A stretch of DNA of 64,000 nucleotides from Moorena sp. SIOASIH (lineage in GTDB: Bacteria; Cyanobacteriota; Cyanobacteriia; Cyanobacteriales; Coleofasciculaceae). Numbering within the stretch: the stretch's first letter is position 1; each line of letters begins with the position of its first letter. The position numbers and the translations under genes are program-made. Shown piece after piece: positions 1 through 8,700 of the stretch. The stretch lies in the NCBI RefSeq assembly GCF_010671925.1, contig NZ_JAAHIH010000006.1:124001-188000 (forward strand). Direction: 5' to 3'. The notes under the pieces were generated by a model. The model was not told the origin of the DNA and did not search any database. It saw only the letters and a list, made by a program, of their open reading frames with translations.

Positions 1-24
1 ATAATGTAGAATGTAGAAAAATAC

Positions 25-172
25 TTAATTCTTCATTCTTCATTCTTCATTCTTAATTCTCAATTCTCAATTTTTCATTTTTAATTCTTCATTCTTAATT
101 CTTCATTCTTAATTCTTCATTCTCAATTCTTAATTCTTCATTCTTAATTCTTCATTCTTAATTCTCAATTCT
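25..172. repeat. AT-rich tandem repeat, TTCATTC/TTAATTC heptamers
   Basis: This stretch is built from imperfect 7-bp units (TTCATTC, TTAATTC, TCAATTC) and ends just beyond the stop of the tube gene. It is one of about a dozen heptamer arrays in the window, all of them in or at the edges of intergenic DNA. No gene is visible in the first 178 bases. Confidence 0.85.
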
Positions 173-178
173 TTTTAT

Positions 179-703
179 CTATGCCGGTTCAGTGAAACTG
201 GGTTCTGTCGGTTCCGTCACGTCATAGTCACGTTCCCATCCTTCATTTTGCAGTTGAATGCTCTGGATTGCGATTTCGTTGCCGCTTGCATCCAACTCTG
301 GTAATGCTTGGAATTCCGATACCCAGCAGCGATATACTTTATAAGCGATCGCTACCTGTCCGGCTTCGTTCATCACCTCGATAATGATATCCTTGCGGAA
401 GTCCTTCAAGGACACTTCCGATCCCAAACCGGAACCGTAGTTCCAGACCTTATTAGCCCATTGTTCAAAGGCTGGGTCGTGGGTTACCCCCCGTTCTAAT
501 GTAATTGCTTCGTACTTAGTTTGTCCTGGGGATAATCGGGAACTGCTGGGGTCTCCCCCTGTGCGATGTTCTATCACTTCGGTGCTCCGACTTAAGGCAC
601 CAACTTTACTAACTCCTGCTACGTAGTTTCCATCCCATTTGACCCGAAATTTGAAGTTTTTATAGGGGTCAAATCGTTCTGCATTTACTGAAAATTGAGC
701 CAT
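179..703 (-). CDS. CIS inner tube protein (T4 gp19-like / Afp1 family)
   Basis: This 174-aa protein belongs to the phage tail tube family (T4_gp19_tube; Afp1/Afp5-type). Such proteins stack as hexameric rings to form the inner tube that the sheath drives out. The N-terminal half has the expected pattern: a start MAQFSVNAERFDPYKNFKF, then a V-KVGALSRSTEVIEHR strand and a SRLSPGQTKYEAITLERGVT segment. The length is normal for the family. An AAGGAGGA ribosome-binding site lies about 6 bases before the ATG, right after the stop of the sheath gene, so the two are probably co-transcribed. Family recognition is strong; a second tube paralogue, common in such clusters, is not seen here and may lie left of the window. 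Confidence 0.9.
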   Translation of the reverse strand: MAQFSVNAERFDPYKNFKFRVKWDGNYVAGVSKVGALSRSTEVIEHRTGGDPSSSRLSPGQTKYEAITLERGVTHDPAFEQWANKVWNYGSGLGSEVSLKDFRKDIIIEVMNEAGQVAIAYKVYRCWVSEFQALPELDASGNEIAIQSIQLQNEGWERDYDVTEPTEPSFTEPA

Positions 704-713
704 GGTTTCCTCC

Positions 714-2324
714 TTAAGATTGTCCTGCTATTTGTTGGAACTTGAGTATTACGAATTCTGCGGGCTTGAGGGGGGCAAATCCAATTAGGATGTTGACAAT
801 CCCCCGGTCTATATCGTACTGAGTCGTTGTTTCCTTGTCACACTTGACAAAGTAAGCGTCCTTGGGGGAACTGCCTTGAAATGCTCCTTGCTTGAAGAGA
901 TTTTGCATAAACGCGCCGATATTCAATCGCAGTTGAGACCACAGGGGTTCGTCATTGGGTTCAAATACAGCCCATTGGGTATTGCGATACAAGGTTTCTT
1001 CTAGGTATAATGCTAGTCGGCGCACGGGGATGTATTTCCATTCCGAAGCCAGCATATCGTCTCCTACCCTGGTGCGGGAACCCCAGACGATTCGACCCGC
1101 TGGTGGCATCACTCGCAAGCAGTTAATCCCTTTAGGGTTCAACTCCCCATTTTCAGGATCCGTCAGGGGGACGCTCAGACCTATAACTCCTTTTAAGACG
1201 GCTTCCAAACCCGCTGGTGCTTTCCAAACTCCCCGGCTTGCATCCGTGCGGGCAAATACTCCCGCAATTGCTCCGCAAGCGGCAAATATTTCGATTTGAT
1301 TGTCCTTAAGGGGGTTTGGCATGATCAGGCGCGGGAAGAAGATGGCTCCATTGGTACTGACTGACCCAACTTGACTTGATTGATCAATCCCTGTTTTCGC
1401 ATCATCCTTACTATCCCAACTACTAGGAGAGTCGATAATCATCATGGCGCGGCGCTTCAGGCAATATGCCAAAGCGTCGTCAATTAGACTTGAAGTTATA
1501 TCCCCACCTGGTACGAAGGGTGGGATGCACAGCAAGTTAAACAAGTCCGTATTCTCTAGGGCATAAAGTCCCTCTTTGTCTCCTTCCTTTCCTGTACCAG
1601 TGAATTCTTCTTGTGTGATCGCATCTCCATCTGAGCCTTCATCGCCTGATTCTACCTTATTTGAGCGAGTATCGCTCCACAAATCTTTTTTCAAATCCTC
1701 TTCGTCCAAATCTTGATCATTTGGCGTTGGAATAGGTAGATCTGCTGTAACTGTTCCATCGTAAAGCACTAGGTTTGAACTATTTTCTAGTACCTTATCT
1801 ACTTGTCGAGGGTGACCGTACTTCGCCGAAACATTGAGGAATGTTTCTACTTCCTCTGTCTCTCCGTCTCTTATATAGAGATTGAACAATTTATCGGTTT
1901 CGTGTGTGCCCTCATCCGTAATGCTTGAGGGAAAAGTCCTATCAATCCGCGCCCGGAGCTTGTTTCCCCATACTCCCGGGTTTGCAGCTTCTAAATCAAG
2001 TGCACTGCCATCGTCTTGACCTGCCTTCAAGGTTGCTTTTTGCTGCTCTGAATCTTTTTGTTTGTAAAGTCGAACAATCACCGCCTGACTGCCGCCATTA
2101 GTGTAGAAATCTCGCACCGCGAAACTCATGGTACTGTGATTCCACAATCCGCCAAATATGCGCTCGTATTCTCCGTAGTTATTAATTAGTATTGGCTCAT
2201 CGGTCGGTCCCCGTAATGCCCTACCGATAAAGGCTGTGATTGAAGTGGCTACGCCTGTTATCGTGCGCACTCCTGATGGAATTTCTTCGATATAGACCCC
2301 AGGATAGGTTGGTGTTACTGGCAT
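714..2324 (-). CDS. CIS contractile sheath protein 1 (short form)
   Basis: This 536-aa phage tail sheath protein (Afp2/gp18-like) polymerises around the tube and contracts to drive it. The N-terminus, MPVTPTYPGVYIEEIPSGVR, and the C-terminal region (PPAGRIVWGSRTRVGDDMLASEWKYI followed by the RRLALYLEE and FQGSSPKDAYFVKCD motifs) are hallmarks of the family. The ends are nearly identical to those of the neighbouring 801-aa sheath, while the middle (about residues 90-260) differs in length and sequence. This marks a duplication with divergence of the outer domain. A GGAG ribosome-binding site precedes the ATG. The tube gene follows after 10 bases, consistent with an operon. Confidence 0.93.
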   Translation of the reverse strand: MPVTPTYPGVYIEEIPSGVRTITGVATSITAFIGRALRGPTDEPILINNYGEYERIFGGLWNHSTMSFAVRDFYTNGGSQAVIVRLYKQKDSEQQKATLKAGQDDGSALDLEAANPGVWGNKLRARIDRTFPSSITDEGTHETDKLFNLYIRDGETEEVETFLNVSAKYGHPRQVDKVLENSSNLVLYDGTVTADLPIPTPNDQDLDEEDLKKDLWSDTRSNKVESGDEGSDGDAITQEEFTGTGKEGDKEGLYALENTDLFNLLCIPPFVPGGDITSSLIDDALAYCLKRRAMMIIDSPSSWDSKDDAKTGIDQSSQVGSVSTNGAIFFPRLIMPNPLKDNQIEIFAACGAIAGVFARTDASRGVWKAPAGLEAVLKGVIGLSVPLTDPENGELNPKGINCLRVMPPAGRIVWGSRTRVGDDMLASEWKYIPVRRLALYLEETLYRNTQWAVFEPNDEPLWSQLRLNIGAFMQNLFKQGAFQGSSPKDAYFVKCDKETTTQYDIDRGIVNILIGFAPLKPAEFVILKFQQIAGQS

Positions 2325-2614
2325 TTCTCTCTCCTTTTTCCCTTAGTTATTTTTTTCTTTGGTCGGCAGTGCCCAACCGACCGATTAGCCATTTTCTAGT
2401 AAGCATTCAGCTATCAGCTATCAGCGTGTCGCGTATCAGCTATCAGCTTAAGCGCTACGCGCACGCGTGCGCGTTCAGCCTATGCGCTACGTCCCAGCCT
2501 TGAAGCCTGTGCCACGCTACTTGAGGTGCTATCAGCTCAAGGCTGACTGCTGACTGCTGACTGCTGTTCGCGCAGCGTGCGCGTAGCGCATATGCTTACA
2601 TTTTCTAAGCTTAT
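2325..2614. other. Repeat-rich spacer between the two sheath genes
   Basis: These 290 bases hold no convincing gene. They contain TATCAGC/TTCAGC heptamer-like runs (about 2403-2450), GC-rich palindromic patches built on GCGCACGCGTGCGC and GCGTGCGCGTAGCGC, and TGACTGC repeats near 2540-2560. The expansion of short repeats here suggests the spacer has grown by repeat insertion between duplicated genes. Confidence 0.7.
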
Positions 2615-5020
2615 TTATGATTGTCCAGCTATCTGCTGGAATTTCAGAATCACAAATTCTGCTGGCTTCAAGGGTGCAAACCCGATCATGATATTAACTA
2701 TCCCCCGATCGATATCATACTGGGTTGTGGTTTCCTTGTCACACTTGACAAAGTAAGCGTCTTTGGGAGAGCTGCCTTGGAATGCCCCTTGCTTGAAGAG
2801 ATTTTGCATAAACGAGCCGATGCTTAATCGAAGTTGAGACCAAAGGGGTTCGTCGTTCGGTTCAAATACGGCCCACTTGGTATTGCGATACAAGGTTTCT
2901 TCTAGGTACAATGCCAGTCGCCGTACCGGAATGTATTTCCATTCGGAGGCTAGCATGTCGTCTCCCACTCGGGTGCGCGAACCCCATACTATTTTACCCG
3001 CTGGCGGTCTATTCCGCAAGCAGTTAATTCCCAGAGGGTTCAACTCCCCATTTTCGGGGTCTGTCAGGGGGACGCTGAGGGCGGCCACTCCTTTTAAGAC
3101 TGCCTCCAAACCCGCTGGGGCCTTCCATACACCCCTGGTCCCATCGGTGCGGGCGAAGATTCCTGCCACAGCCCCACAGGCGGCAAATACTTCTATTTGA
3201 TTTTCTTTGAGAGGGTTAGGCATCACGAGGCGCGGGAAGAAGACGGCTGCATTTTCACTGGTAGACCCCACGTCTGTCTTAATCCCTGTTTTTGCCTTTC
3301 CCTTACTATCCCACCCGCTAGGAGAGTCGATAATCATCATAGCCCGGCGTTTGTGGCAATAGGTGATAGCTTGATCAATTACCCCTGTTTCAACATCTAG
3401 TCCATTAGCCTCCTGTTTGTAGGGTGGGATGCAGAGCAAGTTAAACAGGTCGGCCTTTTCCAGAGCATAAATTCCTGTTTTGTCCCCTTCTCCTTCAGTA
3501 AAGTTATTACTTTCCAGGGGATCGCCATCTCCTGCACGGTCTATTGGTTGCACTCCATTTGAACACAGTTCGTACCACACTCCTTCCGCCTTAAATTTCT
3601 TCTTTTCTTCTTCTCGGGACTCTGGGTCAATTTGCTCCTCTATCTCTTCCCATGTGCTAGCATTCTGCTCTGGTCTAGCACCAGGCAATGTCCCAATTAC
3701 CCGTACTAATTGTGAATCTTTTTCCAGTACCTTCTTAATGTATCGCGTTTCGCTTTCGTCAACAGATAGATTCTGGAACGTTTCAACTTCTCCCGTCCCT
3801 CCATCCCTGACCGATAGATTGAACAATGCACTGCCGTCTTCTAGTCCCTCATAGTCAACCCGAGCCCGCAATTCGTTGCCCCAAGACCCCTCGTTTGCTG
3901 CTTCCAGGAACAGTTCATTATCTGTTCCTACTGATAATTGTGCCTTCTGCCTGATCTGCAAGTCAGCAACTATTTGATCGATGTCTTTTGTATACTTCTC
4001 ATCTGACACGTCAATCTTGAGTGAGGTAACAATTATATCGACTCTTCCTGAATAGTCTTCTGCTGAAACAATATTAATTAATCCATGGCTTTCGAGCACA
4101 TTACCAATGATTTTATCGACTTCTTCTTGGTACTGCTCAACGGTTAATTCATCGGATAAACTATAGATATTTATCGCAATCTCTTTGGCTATCTTTCCTG
4201 GCACTGTAGTTTGGTCTGGCCAAGTGTTAGGATCGTTGTTTTGAGGAGGAGTGCCAGGATCTAAATGAGTTTCTGCAGCTTCAATACCATCGTCTTTGTT
4301 TTCTGTATCTTTAATATCGTTTACTACTGGAATTACGTCCTGTAATTTATGGAGTTCGATGGCAATTTTTTTAGCTGTCTGCCCTCGCTCTGTATTTTGG
4401 TATGGCCAAGTTTTAGGTTCGCCTCCTGGTGGAGGAGTTTTATTATCCAAATGGCGTTTTGCCGCTGTAATGCCAGCGGCTTCATTCCCTGCATTTTTAA
4501 TGTCATCTACTGCTGCCCAGACATTAGAGTTATACATCTCGATTGCAAAGTCTTTGGCTATCTTTCCTTCCCCTGTGCTTTGCTCTGGCCAATTGTTAGG
4601 ATCACTTACTAGTGGAGGAGGTGTAATATCTAAATGGTTTTTTGCCTCTGTAATGCCAGCCTCTTTCTGATCTGTGCTATCTTGGTTAGCTGCACTTTGA
4701 ATTGCACTTACTGTGTCCAACACTTGGTTGTCGGTTGTAGCTTGCATTTCTCCAGGATTGAACAGTCGAACAATTACCGCCTGACTCCCGCCATTTGTGT
4801 AGAAATCCCTTACCGCGAAACCCATGGTACTCTCATTCCACAATCCGCCAAATATGCGCTCATATTCTCCGTAGTTATTAATTAGTATTGGCTCATCGGT
4901 CGGTCCCCGGAAGGCCCGACCGATAAAGGCTGTAATTGAAGTGGCTACACCTGTTATCGTCCGTACCCCCGAAGGAATTTCTTCTACATAAACTCCAGGA
5001 TAGGTTGGTGTTACTGGCAT
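2615..5020 (-). CDS. CIS contractile sheath protein 2 with repeat insertion
   Basis: This 801-aa tail sheath protein shares its N-terminus (about 90 residues) and C-terminus (about 250 residues) almost unchanged with the 536-aa sheath next to it. The extra length is an insertion covering roughly residues 100-370. Within it, three copies of a 61-62-residue unit follow one another. Each has the pattern A..HLD...PP....NTWP.Q.T..GK.AK.IAI, with the conserved WP codons near bases 4587, 4404 and 4218. The insertion falls where sheath proteins carry their surface-exposed domain, so it would decorate the outside of the particle. An AAGGAG site precedes the ATG. The role of the insert is unknown; a chimeric sheath or an anchoring surface is inference. 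Confidence 0.93.
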   Translation of the reverse strand: MPVTPTYPGVYVEEIPSGVRTITGVATSITAFIGRAFRGPTDEPILINNYGEYERIFGGLWNESTMGFAVRDFYTNGGSQAVIVRLFNPGEMQATTDNQVLDTVSAIQSAANQDSTDQKEAGITEAKNHLDITPPPLVSDPNNWPEQSTGEGKIAKDFAIEMYNSNVWAAVDDIKNAGNEAAGITAAKRHLDNKTPPPGGEPKTWPYQNTERGQTAKKIAIELHKLQDVIPVVNDIKDTENKDDGIEAAETHLDPGTPPQNNDPNTWPDQTTVPGKIAKEIAINIYSLSDELTVEQYQEEVDKIIGNVLESHGLINIVSAEDYSGRVDIIVTSLKIDVSDEKYTKDIDQIVADLQIRQKAQLSVGTDNELFLEAANEGSWGNELRARVDYEGLEDGSALFNLSVRDGGTGEVETFQNLSVDESETRYIKKVLEKDSQLVRVIGTLPGARPEQNASTWEEIEEQIDPESREEEKKKFKAEGVWYELCSNGVQPIDRAGDGDPLESNNFTEGEGDKTGIYALEKADLFNLLCIPPYKQEANGLDVETGVIDQAITYCHKRRAMMIIDSPSGWDSKGKAKTGIKTDVGSTSENAAVFFPRLVMPNPLKENQIEVFAACGAVAGIFARTDGTRGVWKAPAGLEAVLKGVAALSVPLTDPENGELNPLGINCLRNRPPAGKIVWGSRTRVGDDMLASEWKYIPVRRLALYLEETLYRNTKWAVFEPNDEPLWSQLRLSIGSFMQNLFKQGAFQGSSPKDAYFVKCDKETTTQYDIDRGIVNIMIGFAPLKPAEFVILKFQQIAGQS

Positions 5021-5084
5021 TGTTTATACTCCTTTTTTGTTCTTATTGTGATTAATTGCTCTTGAGTTAACGTTTCTAGGACTC

Positions 5085-5285
5085 ATGAGGTACAGTTGTA
5101 TTTGAGGCCGCATCCCTTAAAACCCTCTTGCCTATTGCCTATTGCCTATTGCCTATTGCCTCTTGCCTCTTGCCTCTTGCCTTCCCCTCCTGGGAGGGGT
5201 TAGGGGTGGGTTCCTCTTGCCTATTGCCTATTGCCTATTGCCTCTTGCCTCTTGCCTCTTGCCTCTTGCCTCTTGCCGACCTAGG
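5085..5285. repeat. Heptamer array (TTGCCTA/TTGCCTC) in an ATGAGGTACA-type element
   Basis: ATGAGGTACA at 5085-5094 opens a segment that continues into two blocks of 7-bp repeats (TTGCCTA and TTGCCTC, about 5126-5180 and 5213-5278). The blocks are separated by a C/G-rich patch containing CCCCTCCTGGGAGGGG. The opening sequence recurs near 23898, 32173 and 35285. The right-hand end motif TGTACCTCA is not present here. Confidence 0.75.
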
Positions 5286-5305
5286 AAAATTGCTATACAT
5301 CCAAA

Positions 5306-5539
5306 TCAATTGTCAACAACCCCTGCCTCCGTTTCCACTGGCTGACTGTTATTTTCCGCTTCATTTTCCGCTTCTGTGAACTGCCTCAACTCTTCCTCAA
5401 TAACCTGAATAGCACCGCTAATACGCAGTAAGGTTTCTCGCAAATTCATTTGCTTGGTTTCATACTCAGCCAGGAGTTTTTGACCTGCATCAAATTCGGT
5501 TTTAAGGGATTGGAGACGCTGTTCTAATTTCTCTTTCAT
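5306..5539 (-). CDS. Small coiled-coil protein of the CIS cluster
   Basis: This 77-aa protein was not matched to a family. Residues 1-60 form a predicted long helix with heptad spacing of leucines and isoleucines (MKEKLEQRLQSLKTEFDAG, then LLAEYETKQMNLRETLLRI), and the tail is acidic. It lies between the tail fibre and sheath genes on the same strand, which suggests a structural or assembly partner, possibly one that contacts the trimeric fibre. Its start is supported by its position and an ATG; no strong ribosome-binding site is seen. The function is unknown. Confidence 0.65.
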   Translation of the reverse strand: MKEKLEQRLQSLKTEFDAGQKLLAEYETKQMNLRETLLRISGAIQVIEEELRQFTEAENEAENNSQPVETEAGVVDN

Positions 5540-5615
5540 GGTTGGTTTGTACCTACTAACGTTTGGTTTTGGTCAAGCCCCCTAAATCCCTCGCTCGGGG
5601 ACTTTGAGTATGGCT

Positions 5616-5634
5616 CCCCCCTTATTAAGGGGGG
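5616..5634. terminator. C6/G6 palindrome, possible terminator
   Basis: CCCCCC at 5616-5621 pairs with GGGGGG at 5629-5634 across an AT-rich loop, within a C/G-rich dispersed repeat (about 5575-5655) of a kind common in cyanobacteria. It lies between the tail fibre and the small coiled-coil gene. No clear U-run follows on the minus strand, so a terminator role is only possible. Confidence 0.35.
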
Positions 5635-5707
5635 CTGGGGGGGATCTAAATCTTGCGGAAAACTTTTACAACACGCCCTAGGGGGCTAATCTGGGATAAT
5701 GATGTAA

Positions 5708-8700
5708 TTACTCCTTATTGAGAGCCTGCAACTGTGTGATTTTAGTTTGCTGCTGTTTAACTTCCTTGGCCAGTTCCAAAATTTTCTTGTTTTGCTCCTT
5801 AATAGCTTCGATCAGAGGGGCAATAAGCTTAGAATAACTCAGAGACTTCATCCCCTGGGAATCAGTGCTTACTAGTTCTGGGAACACCTCTTCTACCTCT
5901 TGGGCTACCAGTCCAATTTGTGTTTCTTGGGTAGCTTTTTGCTCATCTTTCCATTGGTAGCTCACGCCCCGCAAACCTAGGATCTTTTTAAGCCCGTTTT
6001 TTAGGGGCTTAACATTTTCTTTTAACGTTGCATCGCTTGATAACTCCACATTCTCAGCGAGTATTTTGCCATTAACGTCTAGTTTGAGGTTAGTTACAGG
6101 AGATTGTCCTCCCTCTCCTGGCACTTTCCCAATCCCGACAGCACCACTAGTGTTCAAAACAATATGATCCTTAGGGTCATTAGAGGTTCCAATTTCAAAG
6201 GTAGTGTTTTCAGCACTATCCTCACCCTCTCTGGCGTAGTATCGTATCCATGCTGCATCGGCTCCACCGCCTCCAGGATTTTTTGGAAATAATATACCAG
6301 ATTCCTGTGTGTTCCCAGCAGCAGGCATGATCGCTCCACCGCTTACTTGCAGCTTTGCTTGCGGAGCTGTTGTGCCAATACCAACACTTCCATCTACTGT
6401 TAGAGTACCCTCTAAGTTCGTGTTCCCTGCGATCTCCACATCTTCCAGTACTGACAAATTACTGGTGAGGGTACTTTCACCTGTCACTGTCAGGATGTCG
6501 ATTGTCGAACCACCTGTTACAGATAATGCGTGGTCTGGATCTACCGTCGCGGACCCGATCGCCACGTTGCCACTATTAACAACCACATCCCCTGTCTCGA
6601 CAAGCAGTCCCAACTTCTTAAGACCTCCATGACCACCGCTGAAGGTTGGATTAATTTTCAGCGCTGTTAGGGTTTGATTCTGGCCTGAACTTGTCAAAGT
6701 TGGTGTGATTTCCGTGGCATTGCTAGTACCGGTCAAACTTGGTGCTACTTCTAGCTTGCCTGTTAATTTAGTAGCACCGGCAACGGCTAACTTATAATTT
6801 GTTTGGGAGTCACCCCCGATGCCGACTTCTTGAGTTGCTTGATTTACCTTGAGGGCAATAGAAGCATCTTGACGGATTTGCAGATCACCTTCTAAGAGGG
6901 TAGAACCCCCTTTCACTCTCAACTTATCCGATGTTGAGGCTATGGGTGTCCCGATCACTAAGTTTCCCGATTTTATGTTTAGATGGCCATCGTCGAGGTC
7001 TACATCCCCCTTAACTACCTGCAGTCCCAACGTCTTTACATTTTGGTAACCAGCTACATCGAAACTTGGCTCAATTCTTGCCGCTGTCAGGCTATCGTTA
7101 TCTGCTTGAGCAACTAGTTCTGGTGTTACCGTCAGCGTTTCTAGATCTGTAGAACCAAGAACGCTCAAGTTTGTATCAAAACTGACTAATTCGTTTGCTG
7201 CCCCTTTTACATACAACTTTGGTTGCTTATCATTTACAACTTTTTCCCTGGGAATTTCAGTCGCCCCAATACATACATTTCCATTGGGAATTGTCAAAGT
7301 CGGTTGAGTTCTACTCCAAACACCTGTGAGGTTCAGTGAATATACATCGGTATTGGCGTTCTCCGTGACTTGTAAACTAGTATTTACAACCAAAGTTTGT
7401 AAGTCAGTAGTTCCCGTAACTTTGAGTTGATTGTCTCCTGGGTTATTAGCATCGATTTGACCGATGCCTACATTACCATCTGCTGTAATGACCACCCGAT
7501 CTACTAACGTCCCGTCCTGACCTGTGCTAAATCTTAACTCCCCTGATGAATTACTTGAACCGTCTCCTTCTACTACAGAATAAATAGCTGCTGCTTCTTG
7601 AGCTTCTTCTTTGTATTTTAGAGTTTCATCATCACCTTGTTCAGCTTCCTCGTCTATCCCCTCCTGTGTTACTATGCCCTTTTTCCAGACTATCCTGCCA
7701 TTAACCGAGGCACTGTCGTTTGCAGCAAACAGGGATAGGAAATCTTGCTGACCACTCTCTTCTAGCTGGACTTCTAAGGGGCTAATAACCTTTAGCTTCC
7801 CAGAGGTATGCTGGGTTTCCAGTTTTCCATGGATCAGTAACTTATCTTGATTTTGCTGACCCAGTTCGACATCACCTGGTTCTCCTTTCTCTGCATGGTA
7901 GGTTACCTTACCGTAAACCTCCAGATCTCCCGCCACTTTCAAGCGTGCTTTTGTAAGATCATCAGGATCATTTGGATCTTTTCCAATATCTACTAAATAC
8001 TCTTTGCTTCCGTTAACAGTTAACTGGGGTCCAAAGGCGACGCGCCCCTCTTCTACTATCAACCCATACTGGGCTGCTTCTGTTATTCCGCAACTACATG
8101 TATCCTTAAAATCAGGCTTAATGTATAGTCCGACTAGCTTGTCTTGGGCATCCCTGGCATCCACTACCGGTCGCAGGTCTACCCCGATCCGATGTTGGTC
8201 GTCTTCTTCATCTCGTATTCGAGTTTCACGGCCAATGCCAACTTTACCTTTTTCTATCATCAACCCAAACTTGTACACCGGACTTTGACCGTTCTCATTA
8301 AAGTTTGGGTTTATATATAAGGCCGCTAACTTTTCTTTAGAGGTTTGCGCTTTCACTTCGGGTCGCAAATCTACCCCTATCTGTAGCTTTTCCAGCTCCG
8401 TACGGTCTGCACCAATGGATACTTTGCCCTCTTCAACTATCAACCCATATCGTTTAGGAGCATTACCTCCATTCTGAAAGTTTGGCTGAATATGCAAGGC
8501 TGCGAGGATTTGTCCATCGGACTTGGCTGTCAATTTCGGTGCCAACTTCTCGCCAACGACTTCTTGAGCACTATCGTTACTCAAGTCTGGCTGTACCAGC
8601 AACCCAATTGTCTCGTCGGGAGGTTCTGTTCCAATGGCGACCACACCCTTGAGCCAACTTGTCCCTTCTACAATCAGGTCTTTATTACCAATAATACTCA

